Of a DNA stretch of 64,000 bases, positions 14,501-29,500 are shown one piece after another. The notes below the pieces were generated by a model. That model did not search any database. It had not been told where the DNA came from and worked only from the letters and a program-made list of their open reading frames with translations. The stretch is from Amphiura filiformis. Taxonomy: Eukaryota; Echinodermata; Ophiuroidea; Amphilepidida; Amphiuridae. Location of the stretch: the NCBI RefSeq assembly GCF_039555335.1, contig NC_092635.1, forward strand, positions 69,786,058 to 69,850,057, given 5' to 3'. The translations under genes were made by a program, and so were the position numbers. Each line of letters starts with the position of its first letter. Position 1 is the first letter of the stretch.

Positions 14501-17500
14501 GTGCCCTCCTCCACTGGATTCATTCTTATCTACTTTGTACCTTAACCTCGCTGGGGGAAAGAATTGGGGTTTTTACCTGCTTAAACCTTCTTTCTTGTTA
14601 TTAATTCCGGTCATGAAAGCCTCTCTACTAATTAGCAAATGTATTCTAGATGATCTTTACAAACAATTGTTTTAATTTATTCTGATTTGTAACTTACAGA
14701 GTCCATCATCTGGGTCAGTAGCTACTTGTGTGAAGATCAATTCTCCATTGCCTATGTTACCATCATCAATATCAGTCACTCTCTTTGCCAGATCAAGTAA
14801 TTCTATAGGTGCGGTATATTGAGGTGCAACAAGTGTAACATTGTAGACTGGTTGATCAAACTCTGGAGGGTTGTTTATATCGGATACAATGGTAATTTCA
14901 ACATACGGAAGGACAAAAATAGATACATTTATGGTGTGATCAAGCAAAATCAGTTTGAAGTCAGGCATATTCAATTTTTTACATGATTTGCATAAAACAT
15001 TTGCAAAGCTACATTTTGCAGAAAACCCCATTGAAATTGAATATTTATTTGGCTATATTTAAAAATCAATAGCACCAACTTCTAACCGAACCGATTTTAC
15101 TTGATCACATCACAATTGGCTATATTATGTCTACTCATGTATGCCCAAAAGCAGAGGATTCATAGGTCAAGTTAGGTTTATCTAAACTTCACCTAGTTTC
15201 ATGGATTCAATACATGAACATTACATTAAATAATAGCAAAAGATGATATGACTATATATAACATGCCCAAACATGAGATACATGCACAACACTATGCATA
15301 GAAAAGCTGATGTATGTGCAACAGGTCAACCTTTTGACATGTTCAAGCAAATCATGTTTGATGCATAGCAAATAACTATGAACAATTCTGAACAATCTTT
15401 AGGCTATCTATATTAAGTCAGTGGGTTTGAGGCTCAAGTTTGGCATGTGTAAACTGCATTCAGTGTCCTGAATCTGATACATGATATGTATTTACCTGCA
15501 CTTCATCTTTTGAGTTTTCTGGATCAGATGCATGGTATGCAATCACACTCATGGCATGTGCTCCAATAGTGGGATTATCAGTCATAGAAAATATTTCACC
15601 AGTTGCACTGTCAATTCTGAAATCAGTTGATGGCTGGAACGGGTCACCAGGATCTGAAATGTAAAAAGAAAATATTAACCATTTTCTATCTACTAGAATG
15701 TTCTGATCTGTCTCTAGCATCAGACATATGCACAACCATCCCTACTTGTATTCACTGTGAACAGAGGACATCTATGCCCATTGATTTTACACCTCGAATC
15801 GAGGCAATACACATTTGAAATTTCAAACTTAATCATCGCTCTTTTACACCAATTTTCAATTGGTTTATGCTGTACTTGCATTTTGTCTGTATTCTTTCAA
15901 AATATGGGTATAACTGGTTTTATTATTTTTTTATCAAGTGTAAATAACTTACTTGGAGACAATTCTTGATTGTTTATTTCAAACACTGGGTCATCACCAC
16001 ATGTACTTGTTGCATCAACATTAATCACTGGTACATCATCAGTTACATCACTCTGTTTATATCTCACAATGAAACCTCCAGGTGTGATGTCCACAAAACA
16101 GGTGGTGTCTGTTACAAATACCCTGACTTCTATGCTACTGTCATCTATAATCAGATCTGGTTTATCAGGATTGTAGGCGGTTATGTTTAGTATGTGTGGT
16201 TCTGCTTGGAATTCAAGACGTTGGGCAGTGACTAATGTACATGTTACACCTGAAACAACAGAAGAAAACTTAATTAACACAATCTTTCTTCACTTCTTTG
16301 TCAGATTTTGTCTTTATCAGACTGCTTTGACATTTGCCATTGTCTAATTCAATAGCAATATGCTTGTTTAAATAATGCAAAAACCCTTGTAAGTTGATTG
16401 TTAAGTTGTTGTTTTTTTGCTTAAGATTTAGGAATTTTATTATACAGGGTGTCCCTGAAAGAACTGAATTTTAGGGTATATTAAGGCATAAATTAAATAA
16501 CCGATGTGGTTGAGGAATATATCAACTATCACACACTTTTTGACAACTGACCGCTCGCTTTTGAAATAAAAGGAGTTTATGAAGTTACTTCATTTTCAAT
16601 CTGTTCCACAGAGTCAAATATCTATCAATGACAATATTATCGATCGGTATTTGAATCTGTCGGAAGTCTTGAAAATGCTTGGGAGTTTCATAACACTCTT
16701 GTATTTCAGGAATGGTGCGTGAATTATCAAAATTTAGTAAGTATGATAGCTAATTTTTAGTTATATTTAGTTGGATGTTAAATACCCAAACAAGTAAGAT
16801 TTTGACGATACAGATTTTCGAGGTCCACCCTGTATGCATATTTTGATTCTTACCATTTGATGACACATAAAACATGTCAGAACCAGACAGTCTGCACATG
16901 ATGATGTTATTAGGATAAAGGTCCTCATCCTCTGGTGTTACTGATTTTACCTAGAGAGAAAGAGAAAACCAAAAAGAGACATTACTAGTTTGAGAATCAA
17001 CATCTATTTTATTGCGAATTATGCCAATCCTTATTAAGGGATCTGGATTGAGCGTTTCGACAGTATTTTTTGTGGGACATGAGAGCACATCAGACATATC
17101 AAATTGCATTCTGAATACGGAGAATGTCTTTCTGATATCAAATAATTTTCATTTTTTGAAATTCACAATATAATACAAATTTTATGACAAATTATAAAAA
17201 TTTGATATTTTCACTTTTTGATATATAACAGTCCTCGAAGTAAATTTTATAAATCTAATGATATATTCTTAAAGTGTATGTAGCGGGAGGAAAAGCAGGC
17301 GATCAATTGAAAATTTTGACCTTTCATTTTGAAGATATGGATTTTTTCCCAAAAAGACCTAATTTTTTTTGGGTGTTTTGGGAAAGAATCCATATCATCA
17401 ATATGAAAGGTCAAAATTTTCAATTGATCGTCGGCTTTTCATCCCACCTACACACACTTTAAGTACATATCATCAGATTTGTTAAGTTTACTTTGAGTAC

Positions 17501-20500
17501 TGTTAAAAATCCAAAATATCAATTTTTAATCATTTGCCATAAAATGTGTATTACATTGCGAATTTCAAAAAATCAAAATTATTTGATATCAGGACATTCT
17601 TCGTATTCAGAATGCAATTCGATATGTCTGATGTGCTCTAATGTCCCAAAATAAATACTGTTCAAACGTTCATACCCCATCCCTTAACTACATGACAACA
17701 ACACCAACAATGGTTTTAATGACTGCTGGGATTAACAAGTGACCCTTGCTAGGTTAATCTTTTAAAATTAAAATAAAACATACTTAGACTTTACTCTTAG
17801 CATGGAAGGAACTTCTGAGAAATTACTGTCAAATATCTTGTTATACAGCAATTATATGCCCCAGCATTTATTAAACTTACTTGTATGCCAGGGTCAACAG
17901 GTGCATCGTAGACAACTCTTACTGGTGGAATTGTGAATACTGGTAGCACATCATTGATGTCTCCAACTTTAATCTCTATATCCAATGGAGGAGTGCTGAG
18001 AATAGGGTTGCCATTATCCTTGGCCTGTTAATTTATAAGTTGAAAAAATTGTACATTTGAACACTGGCAACCAAGGATGTTATCCCCCCCCCCCCTTGGA
18101 ATTGAATCCCACTGCAGACACAAGTTTACTCTTTGTTCTCCTTATCATGGACATGTTACATCTTCACTATCCAATTGCGGTAAATGGTTGTACACATCCA
18201 TATGCCCTTGTAGATCTAGAAACACCACCCAGGAACCACGGACATCCACAGTTCCTGTGTGTTTGCAGTAACACAGAGATTGACCATGCTTGTGTTCCTG
18301 CTTGCCTGTGTTTACAACTGCATATCTCTCCCGAAACATACACAAAACAACAAAACCAATAACACAACATACTGCTTACCAGCACAGTTAAGGTGTATGA
18401 ATCTTGAACCTCCCTATCCAGTGACCAGTTGAGGTATATATAGCCATAACCAGGTGCACCATCCTTGCGAATCACAAACTTATCTAAATCAATAATAATA
18501 TAATCATATAATTTCTTTAAATATGTTTCAATTACATTGTAGAGGCTTTTAACCTGCAATCCCGATCATAATTGTTGGAACACTTTAACATGGGTACTTC
18601 AAATATTCCCACAGTCCCCCTATCAATGTTGGTAGTTTTTTTGTCATGCACATCTACAAACATCCAACATTGGTGGGATAGGAAAGGGTTGTAGTAGTAG
18701 GGAAGGGTTCAGATTTCACACCAAAGAAAGCAAAATTTTAATATGCCAAGTATAACAGAAATATGGTTTCAAACAGTTCTACTTGATGACTGGGATTGTG
18801 GCATCGTACAAAACACACACAAAAAAAAAACCATGAGCTTATTATCTATCTTGACATTGCAATATTCTGTTTTATTCATATGCATTCTATTTTTGTTAAT
18901 TTGTACACAATTAGATTTAAAACCAGGGGAAGGCCAAGATAGTATTTAACTTTTGAAAAATTTATGAACATTTGAGAGAAAGCATTCTAGAAATACTGCC
19001 ATTTCTAGATCAGAATTAAACTTATTCAATTTTGTGAATTCAAAAGTACCTTTGTTATCTCCAGTTAATTCATATGTGATCCTGGAGTTATCAGTGCCTG
19101 GATAATCCAAATCTACTGCAAGCACACGGCAAACAAGGGTTTCTAAGACGGCATCCTCTTGTAAGGTTACATCACCACATTCATTCTGTTGGGAAGCATA
19201 AGGAAATATGATTCCATATTGACAAAATAACAAAAGGATTCAAAATTAAACAACTCTTTTGCCAGCTCAAAATACAGAAATGTGTATCACAGTAATGTGC
19301 AAGTCATCTGTCCCGAATACATTGGCGATAACATATTTCAAACTCTCCTCCATTTAGTAGTAAATCAGACATATGTTAAATCATTTTCACAGTTGTTGCT
19401 TTATAAATCCCTGATTAGGCATATTTTATTGTAAAAACCAAAAAAACCACTAACGTTTACTCACTTTTTAGGACTTTTCACTCCTTCAGAATGTTTTTTC
19501 CGTAAAATACAGTAAGCCAAATTAGCAGCACACATACTTTACGAGAATATTTCAGTGTTATGTACTGTTTGTGATCATACATCATAAGTTTGTTGATGTA
19601 CTTTTATATGTTGATGAGCAATTATGTAATATATTAATGATACTTATATTTACCGATTCAAATTGTGGTGAATTGTCATTGATGTCATTCACATTCACTG
19701 TAACAGGTTTATAAGTGATTCCATCTATGTTGCTGGCAGAGACTAAAAGCTGTGTAAAAAACAGCAAACAATAAATCAGTTACTGTTACTATGTTGCAAA
19801 ACATATTGTTCATGTACGGTGATCTGTCCCCAGTTTGTCAATGAAATCTACCATCAGAATGATAGCTTTCTTTCTTGAGGATTCTCTGCATGTGGAGCTG
19901 TTCTGTATCATGTAACTCATCACTCTCTGTTCTCTATATGCAGACATGGAGGCATAGGCATGGATGGTGTCATTTATGACATAACAAATTTGCACCAAAA
20001 ACCACCAACACATTTTCATAGAATTGGTGATGGTGGAAGAATTAAAATTTAGGGGGGGGGCATATTTTGTGCTAGTTAACAGGAATATTTGCACTTTATT
20101 AATGCTGTGAATTCTTCAAGCAGCATTCCTGTTCAATGGTTTACTTTGCAATAATTCTCAGCAACAGTTTTGTTAATATTTTTCCCCAAGGGCTGAAGAA
20201 TAACATGGTTTTTGGACACCAGTGGAAAGCTTTGGGTCCAAATGAACTATGATTACTCTAATATACTAAGAATAAAGTTGATGTGAATTTCCAGATTTTG
20301 TGTCTAATTCTGGTAGAGAAATGCACCCCTATTTTTAGTAATTTTTGGTCTGCAGCTCAAAAAACTCTTCAGGTTTCCTAAGGGTTAAGATATACATTCA
20401 TAAGATTGAGGAATAAATTGATTATAGGCCCGATAAAGGTATGAATACAAACCACATATTCTTTTTGTTCTTCATAGTCCAATACATCAGTTGATGTAAT

Positions 20501-23500
20501 TCGTCCAGTAGTAGTATCAATGGCGAAGAATCCTGCATCAATCAACTCATAGGTTATATCAGTTCCTAAATCTGATGTAGCCTGAACCTGACAGATATAT
20601 ACTGGGGCTGGTAACTCCTGTTAAAGTAATATAAAACCCGATTACTGAAAACCTGACACAATCTCGTTAAAACTAAATGCTGCTTTTAAAAATAAGTTTT
20701 GAAAAATAGGAAAACAGCCAATTTTGAATTATTTACTGTAAACCATTTAAATTTAGGGGCAACTTAATTTTGTTTGTAACTTGCAGATGAGCCCCATTGT
20801 TTTTGCAATAAAATGCAGTAGTTTACAAGTCGTGATATGGATTTAAGCTTACTGCTCAATTCAACAGTGTAACACAACAATTATGTACCCCAAAATCACT
20901 GCTGACTTGGCATTCTGGATTCAGAATTGAAATGAAATCAAGGCCAAAAACATTATTTACTTAAATCTTAATATTCGAGTTATGTTAAGAGTGTAATAAC
21001 AGCCGTTTTATTGCCAATATGCCAACGTCAGCTAACGTTAGCCATGATGACTTTGACATTTGACAGAAAGCTGGCATTATGCACAATATAAAGTGTAGCT
21101 TTAGTTTTTTTTAGTTTTATTCATCTAAATATCCTCGTATTTGTAGAGAAAATCTCACATTTATAATATGATTGGCTCAAATATGCAGCAAAACTGATCA
21201 GGACAAGTGGGTTCTAGGCTTATGATATAATATCATTTGAATGACTTCAAATATGATTTACATTTGCAATCAAACTTTGGATTTAATACATCTATTGCAA
21301 TGGGTGACTTGCTGACTGAAGCTTTAGCATCAAAACCAGTTCTTTTTCTAAATGTAATTTCATGGCAATTTAATATCACACATCTCAGCTCCTCGCAAAA
21401 TTAAATTGATAGGAAATTTAACTTGTTTTACAGCATTATTAAATATCAATAAATGATTAAACCAAGTAATGATCAGCTTTTAAGGTTACCTCATTCACAC
21501 TGATATCCTGGCAATCATCAGGACCAAATATTGGTGGATATATTCCAGTATCTGGTAGCTCGATATGAATTTGTACCAGTGCATCATCAGACAATGGTGG
21601 CACACCTTTATCAGCAACATTGACATTTATCTTGACTGTATAAGCTTCAGTGACTTCTATCAATGGTCTGACCAGAAGGACTTCACCAATTACTGTCACT
21701 TCAACTGTAAGGTAATAGGATGCAAATTAATAAGAATGAGCTATATAAAATACTTTAAATACTATGGGCTTAGAACCATAACAGCTGCAGAAGGTCACAA
21801 GCATTATACATTTGAAGTAAGGTTTGGGCAAGTCTAAAAATGGACAAGGATCCATGACACCTCATTTGTGTCTTGTCTACACTTACAAACCCATCTTGTT
21901 TTCAACATGGGAAATTTGCCCAACATAGCTCACCATGGACTTCTTGTGATATTTGTACACACATTCAAAGATTGTGGGTTCAGAATGTTTGGCATTTGAA
22001 ACTTTACCAACCGCTGTGCACATATTTGTTACTTCTCCTTATCTGACGATGAGCTTGTTTATAGTTTCAAAAGAAAAGGCGTTCCTATTTGTGTTGATTA
22101 CCCACATAAAAATGGTGTACCTTGCTCTTTCTTTCTAGTTCTTTGCACATTCAAGGTATCCTAATGTATAATTTTATTGATCATTAATGTGTGTGCCCTC
22201 CTCCACTGGATTCATTCTTATCTACTTTGTACCTTAACCTCGCTGGGGGAAAGAATTGGGGTTTTTACCTGCTTAAACCTTCTTTCTTGTTATTAATTCC
22301 GGTCATGAAAGCCTCTCTACTAATTAGCAAATGTATTCTAGATGATCTTTACAAACAATTGTTTTAATTTATTCTGATTTGTAACTTACAGAGTCCATCA
22401 TCTGGGTCAGTAGCTACTTGTGTGAAGATCAATTCTCCATTGCCTATGTTACCATCATCAATATCAGTCACTCTCTTTGCCAGATCAAGTAATTCTATAG
22501 GTGCGGTATATTGAGGTGCAACAAGTGTAACATTGTAGACTGGTTGATCAAACTCTGGAGGGTTGTTTATATCGGATACAATGGTAATTTCAACCTACGG
22601 AAGGACAAAAATAGATACATTTATGGTGTGATCAAGCAAAATCAGTTTGAAGTCAGGCATATTCAATTTTTTACATGATTTGCATAAAACATTTGCAAAG
22701 CTACATTTTGCAGAAAACCCCATTGAAATTGAATATTTATTTGGCTATATTTAAAAATCAATAGCACCAACTTCTAACTGAACCGATTTTACTTGATCAC
22801 ATCACAATTGGCTATATTATGTCTACTCATGTATGCCCAAAAGCAGAGGATTCATAGGTCAAGTTAGGTTTATCTAAACTTCACCTAGTTTCATGGATTC
22901 AATACATGAACATTACATTAAATAATAGCAAAAGATGATATGACTATATATAACATGCCCAAGCATGAGATACATGCACAACACTATGCATAGAAAAGCT
23001 GATGTATGTGCAACAGGTCAACCTTTTGACATGTTCAAGCAAATCATGTTTGATGCATAGCAAATAACTATGAACAATTCTGAACAATCTTTAGGCTATC
23101 TATATTAAGTCAGTGCGTTTGAGGCTCAAGTTTGGCATGTGTAAACTGCATTCATTGTCCTGAATCTGATACATGATATGTATTTACCTGCACTTCATCT
23201 TTTGAGTTTTCTGGATCAGATGCATGGTATGCAATCACACTCATGGTATGTGCTCCAATAGTGGGATTATCAGTCATAGAAAATATTTCACCAGTTGCAC
23301 TGTCAATTCTGAAATCAGTTGATGGCTGGAACGGGTCACCAGGATCTGAAATGTAAAAAGAAAATATTAACCATTTTCTATCTACTAGAATGTTCTGATC
23401 TGTCTCTAGCATCAGACATATGCACAACCATCCCTACTTGTATTCACTGTGAACAGAGGACATCTATGCCCATTGATTTTACACCTCGAATCGAGGCAAT

Positions 23501-26500
23501 ACACATTTGAAATTTCAAACTTAATCATCACTCTTTTACACCAATTTTCAATTGGTTTATGCTGTACTTGCATTTTGTCTGTATTCTTTCAAAATATGGG
23601 TATAACTGGTTTTATTATTTTTTTATCAAGTGTAAATAACTTACTTGGAGACAATTCTTGATTGTTTATTTCAAACACTGGGTCATCACCACATGTACTT
23701 GTTGCATCAACATTAATCACTGGTACATCATCAGTTACATCACTCTGTCTATATCTCACAATGAAACCTCCAGGTGTGATGTCCACAAAACAGGTGGTGT
23801 CTGTTACAAATACCCTGACTTCTACGCTACTGTCATCTATAATCAGATCTGGTTTATCAGGATTGTAGGCGGTTATGTTTAGTATGTGTGGTTCTGCTTG
23901 GAATTCAAGACGTTGGGCAGTGACTAATGTACATGTTACACCTGAAACAACAGAAGAAAACTTAATTAACACAATCTTTCTTCACTTCTTTGTCAGATTT
24001 TGTCTTTATCAGACTGCTTTGACATTTGCCATTGTCTAATTCAATAGCAATATGCTTGTTAAAAAAAAAAAAAAACCCTTGTAAGTTGATTGTTAAGTTG
24101 TTGTTTTTTTGCTTAAGATTTAGGAATTTTATTATACAGGGTGTCCCTGAAAGAACTGAATTTTAGGGTATATTAAGGCATAAATTAAATAACCGATGTG
24201 GTTGAGGAATATATCAACTATCACGCGCTTTTTGACAACAAACCGCTCGCTTGTGAAATAAAAGGAGTTTATGAAGTTACTTCATTTTCAATCTGTTCCA
24301 CAGAGTCAAATATCTATCAATGACAATATTATCGATCGGTATTTGAATCTGTCGGAAGTCTTGAAAATGCGGGAGTTTCATAACACTCTTGTATTTCAGG
24401 AATGGTGCGGTGAATTGTCAAAATTTAGTAAGTATGATAGCTAATTTTTAGTTATATTTAGTTGGATGTTAAATACCCAAACAAGTAAGATTTTGACGAT
24501 ACAGATTTTCGAGGTCCACCCTGTATGCATATTTTGATTCTTACCATTTGATGACACATAAAACATGTCAGAACCAGACAGTCTGCACATGATGATGTTA
24601 TTAGGATAAAGGTCCTCATCCTCTGGTGTTACTGATTTTACCTAGAGAGAAAGAGAAAACCAAAAAGAGACATTACTAGTTTGAGAATCAACATCTATTT
24701 TATTGCGAATTATGCCAATCCTTATTAAGGGATCTGGATTGAGCGTTTCGACAGTATTTTTTGTGGGACATGAGAGCACATCAGACATATCAAATTGCAT
24801 TCTGAATACGGAGAATGTCTTTCTGATATCAAATAATTTTCATTTTTTGAAATTCACAATATAATACAAATTTTATGACAAATTATAAAAATTTGATATT
24901 TTTCACTTTTTGATATATAACAGTCCACGAAGTAAATTTTATAAATCTAATGATATATTCTTAAAGTGTATGTAGCGGGGAGGAAAAGCAGACTATCAAT
25001 TGAAAATTTTGACCTTTCATTTTGAAGATATGGATTTTTTTCCCCAAAAGACCTAATTTTTTTGGGTGTTTTGGGAAAAAATCCATATCATCAATATGAA
25101 AGGTCAAAATTTTCAATTGATCGTCGGCTTTTCATCCCACCTACACACACTTTAAGTACATATCATCAGATTTGTTAAGTTTACTTTGAGTACTGTTAAA
25201 AATCCAAAATATCAATTTTAATCATTTGCCATAAAATGTGTATTACATTGCGAATTTCAAAAAATCAAAATTATTTGATATCAGGACATTCTTCGTATTC
25301 AGAATGCAATTCGATATGTCTGATGTGCTCTAATGTCCCAAAATAAATACTGTTCAAACGTTCATACCCCATCCCTTAACTACATGACAACAACACCAAC
25401 AATGGTTTTAATGACTGCTGGGATTAACAAGTGACCCTTGCTAGGTTAATCTTTTAAAATTAAAATAAAACATACTTAGACTTTACTCTTAGCATGGAAG
25501 GAACTTCTGAGAAATTACTGTCAAATATCTTGTTATACAGCAATTATATGCCCCAGCATTTATTAAACTTACTTGTATGCCAGGGTCAACAGGTGCATCG
25601 TAGACACCTCTTACTGGTGGAATTGTGAATACTGGTAGCACATCATTGATGTCTCCAACTTTAATCTCTATATCCAATGGAGGAGTGCTGAGAATAGGGT
25701 TGCCATTATCCTTGGCCTGTTAATTTATAAGTTGAAAAATTGTACATTTGAACACTGGCAACCAAGGATGTTATCCCCTCCCCCTTGGAATTGAATCCCA
25801 CTGCAGACACAAGTTTACTCTTTGTTCTCCTTATCATGGACATGTTACATCTTCACTATCCAATTGCGGTAAATGGTTGTACACATCCATATGCCCTTGT
25901 AGATCTAGAAACACCACCCAGGAACCACGGACATCCACAGTTCCTGTGTGTTTGCAGTAACACAGAGATTGACCATGCTTGTGTTCCTGCTTGCCTGTGT
26001 TTACAACTGCATATCTCTCCCGAAACATACACAAAACAACAAAACCAATAACACAACATACTGCTTACCAGCACAGTTAAGGTGTATGAATCTTGAACCT
26101 CCTATCCAGTGACCAGTTGAGGTATATATAGCCATAACCAGGTGCACCATCCTTGCGAATCACAAACTTATCTAAATCAATAATAATATAATCATATAAT
26201 TTCTTTAAATATGTTTCAATTACATTGTAGAGGCTTTTAACCTGCAATCCCGATCATAATTGTTGGAACACTTTAACATGGGTACTTCAAATATTCCCAC
26301 AGTCCCCCTATCAATGTTGGTAGTTTTTTGTCATGCACATCTACAAACATCCAACATTGGTGGGATAGGAAAGGGTTGTAGTAGTAGGGAAGGGTTCAGA
26401 TTTCACACCAAAGAAAGCAAAATTTTAATATGCCAAGTATAACAGAAATATGGTTTCAAACAGTTCTACTTGATGACTGGGATTGTGGCATCGTACAAAA

Positions 26501-29500
26501 CACACACAAAAAAACCCATGAGCTTATTATCTATCTTGACATTGCAATATTCTGTTTTATTCATATGCATTCTATTTTTGTTAATTTGTACACAATTAGA
26601 TTTAAAACCAGGGGAAGGCCAAGATAGTATTTAACTTTTGAAAAATTTATGAACATTTGAGAGAAAGCATTCTAGAAATACTGCCATTTCTAGATCAGAA
26701 TTAAACTTATTCAATTTTGTGAATTCAAAAGTACCTTTGTTATCTCCAGTTAATTCATATGTGATCCTGGAGTTATCAGTGCCTGGATAATCCATATCTA
26801 CTGCAAGCACACGGCAAACAAGGGTTTCTAAGACGGCATCCTCTTGTAAGGTTACATCACCACATTCATTCTGTTGGGAAGCATAAGGAAATATGATTCC
26901 ATATTGACAAAATAATAAAATAACAAAAGGATTCAAAATTAAACAACTCTTTTGCCAGCTCAAAATACAGAAATGTGTATCACAGTAATGTGCAAGTCAT
27001 CTGTCCCGAATACATTGGCGATAACATATTTCAAACTCTCCTCCATTTAGTAGTAAATCAGACATATGTTAAATCATTTTCACAGTTGTTGCTTTATAAA
27101 TCCCTGATTAGGCATATTTTATTGTAAAAACCAAACAAAAACCACTAACGTTTACTCACTTTTTAGGACTTTTTCACTCCTTCAGAATGTTTTTCCCGTA
27201 AAATACAGTAAGCCAAATTAGCAGCACACATACTTTACGAGAATATTTCAGTGTTATGTACTGTTTGTGATCATACATCATAAGTTTGTTGATGTACTTT
27301 TATATGTTGATGAGCAATTATGTAATATATTAATGATACTTATATTTACCGATTCAAATTGTGGTGAATTGTCATTGATGTCATTCACATTCACTGTAAC
27401 AGGTTTATAAGTGATTCCATCTATGTTGCTGGCAGAGACTAAAAGCTGTGTAAAAAACAGCAAACAATAAATCAGTTACTGTTACTATGTTGCAAAACAT
27501 ATTGTTCATGTACGGTGATCTGTCCCCAGTTTGTCAATGAAATCTACCATCAGAATGATAGCTTTCTTTCTTGAGGATTCTCTGCATGTGGAGCTGTTCT
27601 GTATCATGTAACTCATCACTCTCTGTTCTCTATATGCAGACATGGAGGCATAGGCATGGATGGTGTCATTTATGACATAACAAATTTGCACCAAAAAACC
27701 ACCAACACATTTTCATAGAATTGGTGATGGTGGAAGAATTAAAATTTAGGGGGGGGGGGGCATATTTTGTGCTAGTTAACAGGAATATTTGCACTTTAAT
27801 AATGCTGTGCATTCTTCAAGCAGCATTCCTGTTCAATGGTTTACTTTGCAATAATTCTCAGCGACAGTTTTGTTAATATTTTTCCCCAAGGGCTGAAGAA
27901 TAACATGGTTTTTGGAAAGCTTTGGGTCCAAATGAACTATGATTACTCTAATATACTAAGAATAAAGTTGATGTGAATTTCCAGATTTTGTGTCTAATTC
28001 TGGTAGAGAAATGCACCCCTATTTTTAGTAATTTTTGGTCTGCAGCTCAAAAACTCTTCAGGTTTCCTAAGGGTTAAGATATACATTCATAAGATTGAGG
28101 AATAAATTGATTATAGGCCCGATAAAGGTATGAATACAAACCACATATTCTTTTTTGTTCTTCATAGTCCAATACATCAGTTGATGTAATTCGTCCAGTA
28201 GTAGTATCAATGGCGAAGAATCCTGCATCAATCAACTCATAGGTTATATCAGTTCCTAAATCTGATGTAGCCTGAACCTGACAGATATATACTGGGGCTG
28301 GTAACTCCTGTTAAAGTAATATAAAACCCGATTACTGAAAACCTGACACAATCTCGTTAAAACTAAATGCTGCTTTTAAAAATAAGTTTTGAAAAATAGG
28401 AAAACAGCCAATTTTGAATTATTTACTGTAAACCATTTAAATTTAGGGGCAACTTAATTTTGTTTGTAACTTGCAGATGAGCCCCATTTTTTTTGCAATA
28501 AATTGCAGTAGTTTACAAGTCGTGATATGGATTTAAGCTTACTGCTCAATTCAGCAGTGTAACACAACAATTATGTACCCCAAAATCACTGCTGACTTGG
28601 CATTCTGGATTCAGAATTGAAATGAAATCAAGGCCAAAAACATTATTTACTTAAATCTTAATATTCGAGTTATGTTAAGAGTGTAATAACAGCCGTTTTA
28701 TTGGCCAATATGCCAACAACGTCAGCTAACGTTAGCCATGATGACTTTGACATTTGACAGAAAGCTGGCATTATGCACAATATAAAGTGTAGCTTTAGTT
28801 TTTCTTAGTTTTATTCATCTAAATATCCTCGTATTTGTAGAGAAAATCTCACATTTATAATATGATTGGCTCAAATATGCAGCAAAACTGATCAGGACAA
28901 GTGGGTTCTAGGCTTATGATATAATATCATTTGAATGACTTCAAATATGATTTACATTTGCAATCAAACTTTGGATTTAATACATCTATTGCAATGGGTG
29001 ACTTGCTGACTGAAGCTTTAGCATCAAAACCAGTTCTTTTTCTAAATGTAATTTCATGGCAATTTAATATCACACATCTCAGCTCCTCGCAAAATTAAAT
29101 TGATAGGAAATTTAACTTGTTTTACAGCATTATTAAATATCAATAAATGATTAAACCAAGTAATGATCAGCTTTTAAGGTTACCTCATCCACACTGATAT
29201 CCTGGCAATCATCAGGACCAAATATTGGTGGATATATTCCAGTATCTGGTAGCTCGATATGAATTTGTACCAGTGCATCATCAGACAATGGTGGTACACC
29301 TTTATCAGCAACATTGACATTTATCTTGACTGTATAAGCTTCAGTGACTTCTATCAATGGTCTGACCAGTAAGACTTCACCAATTACTGTCACTTCAACT
29401 GTAAGGTAATAGGATGCAAATTAATAAGAATGAGCTACATAAACTACTTTAAATACTATGGGCTTAGAACCATAACAGCTGCAGAAGGTCACAAGCATTA

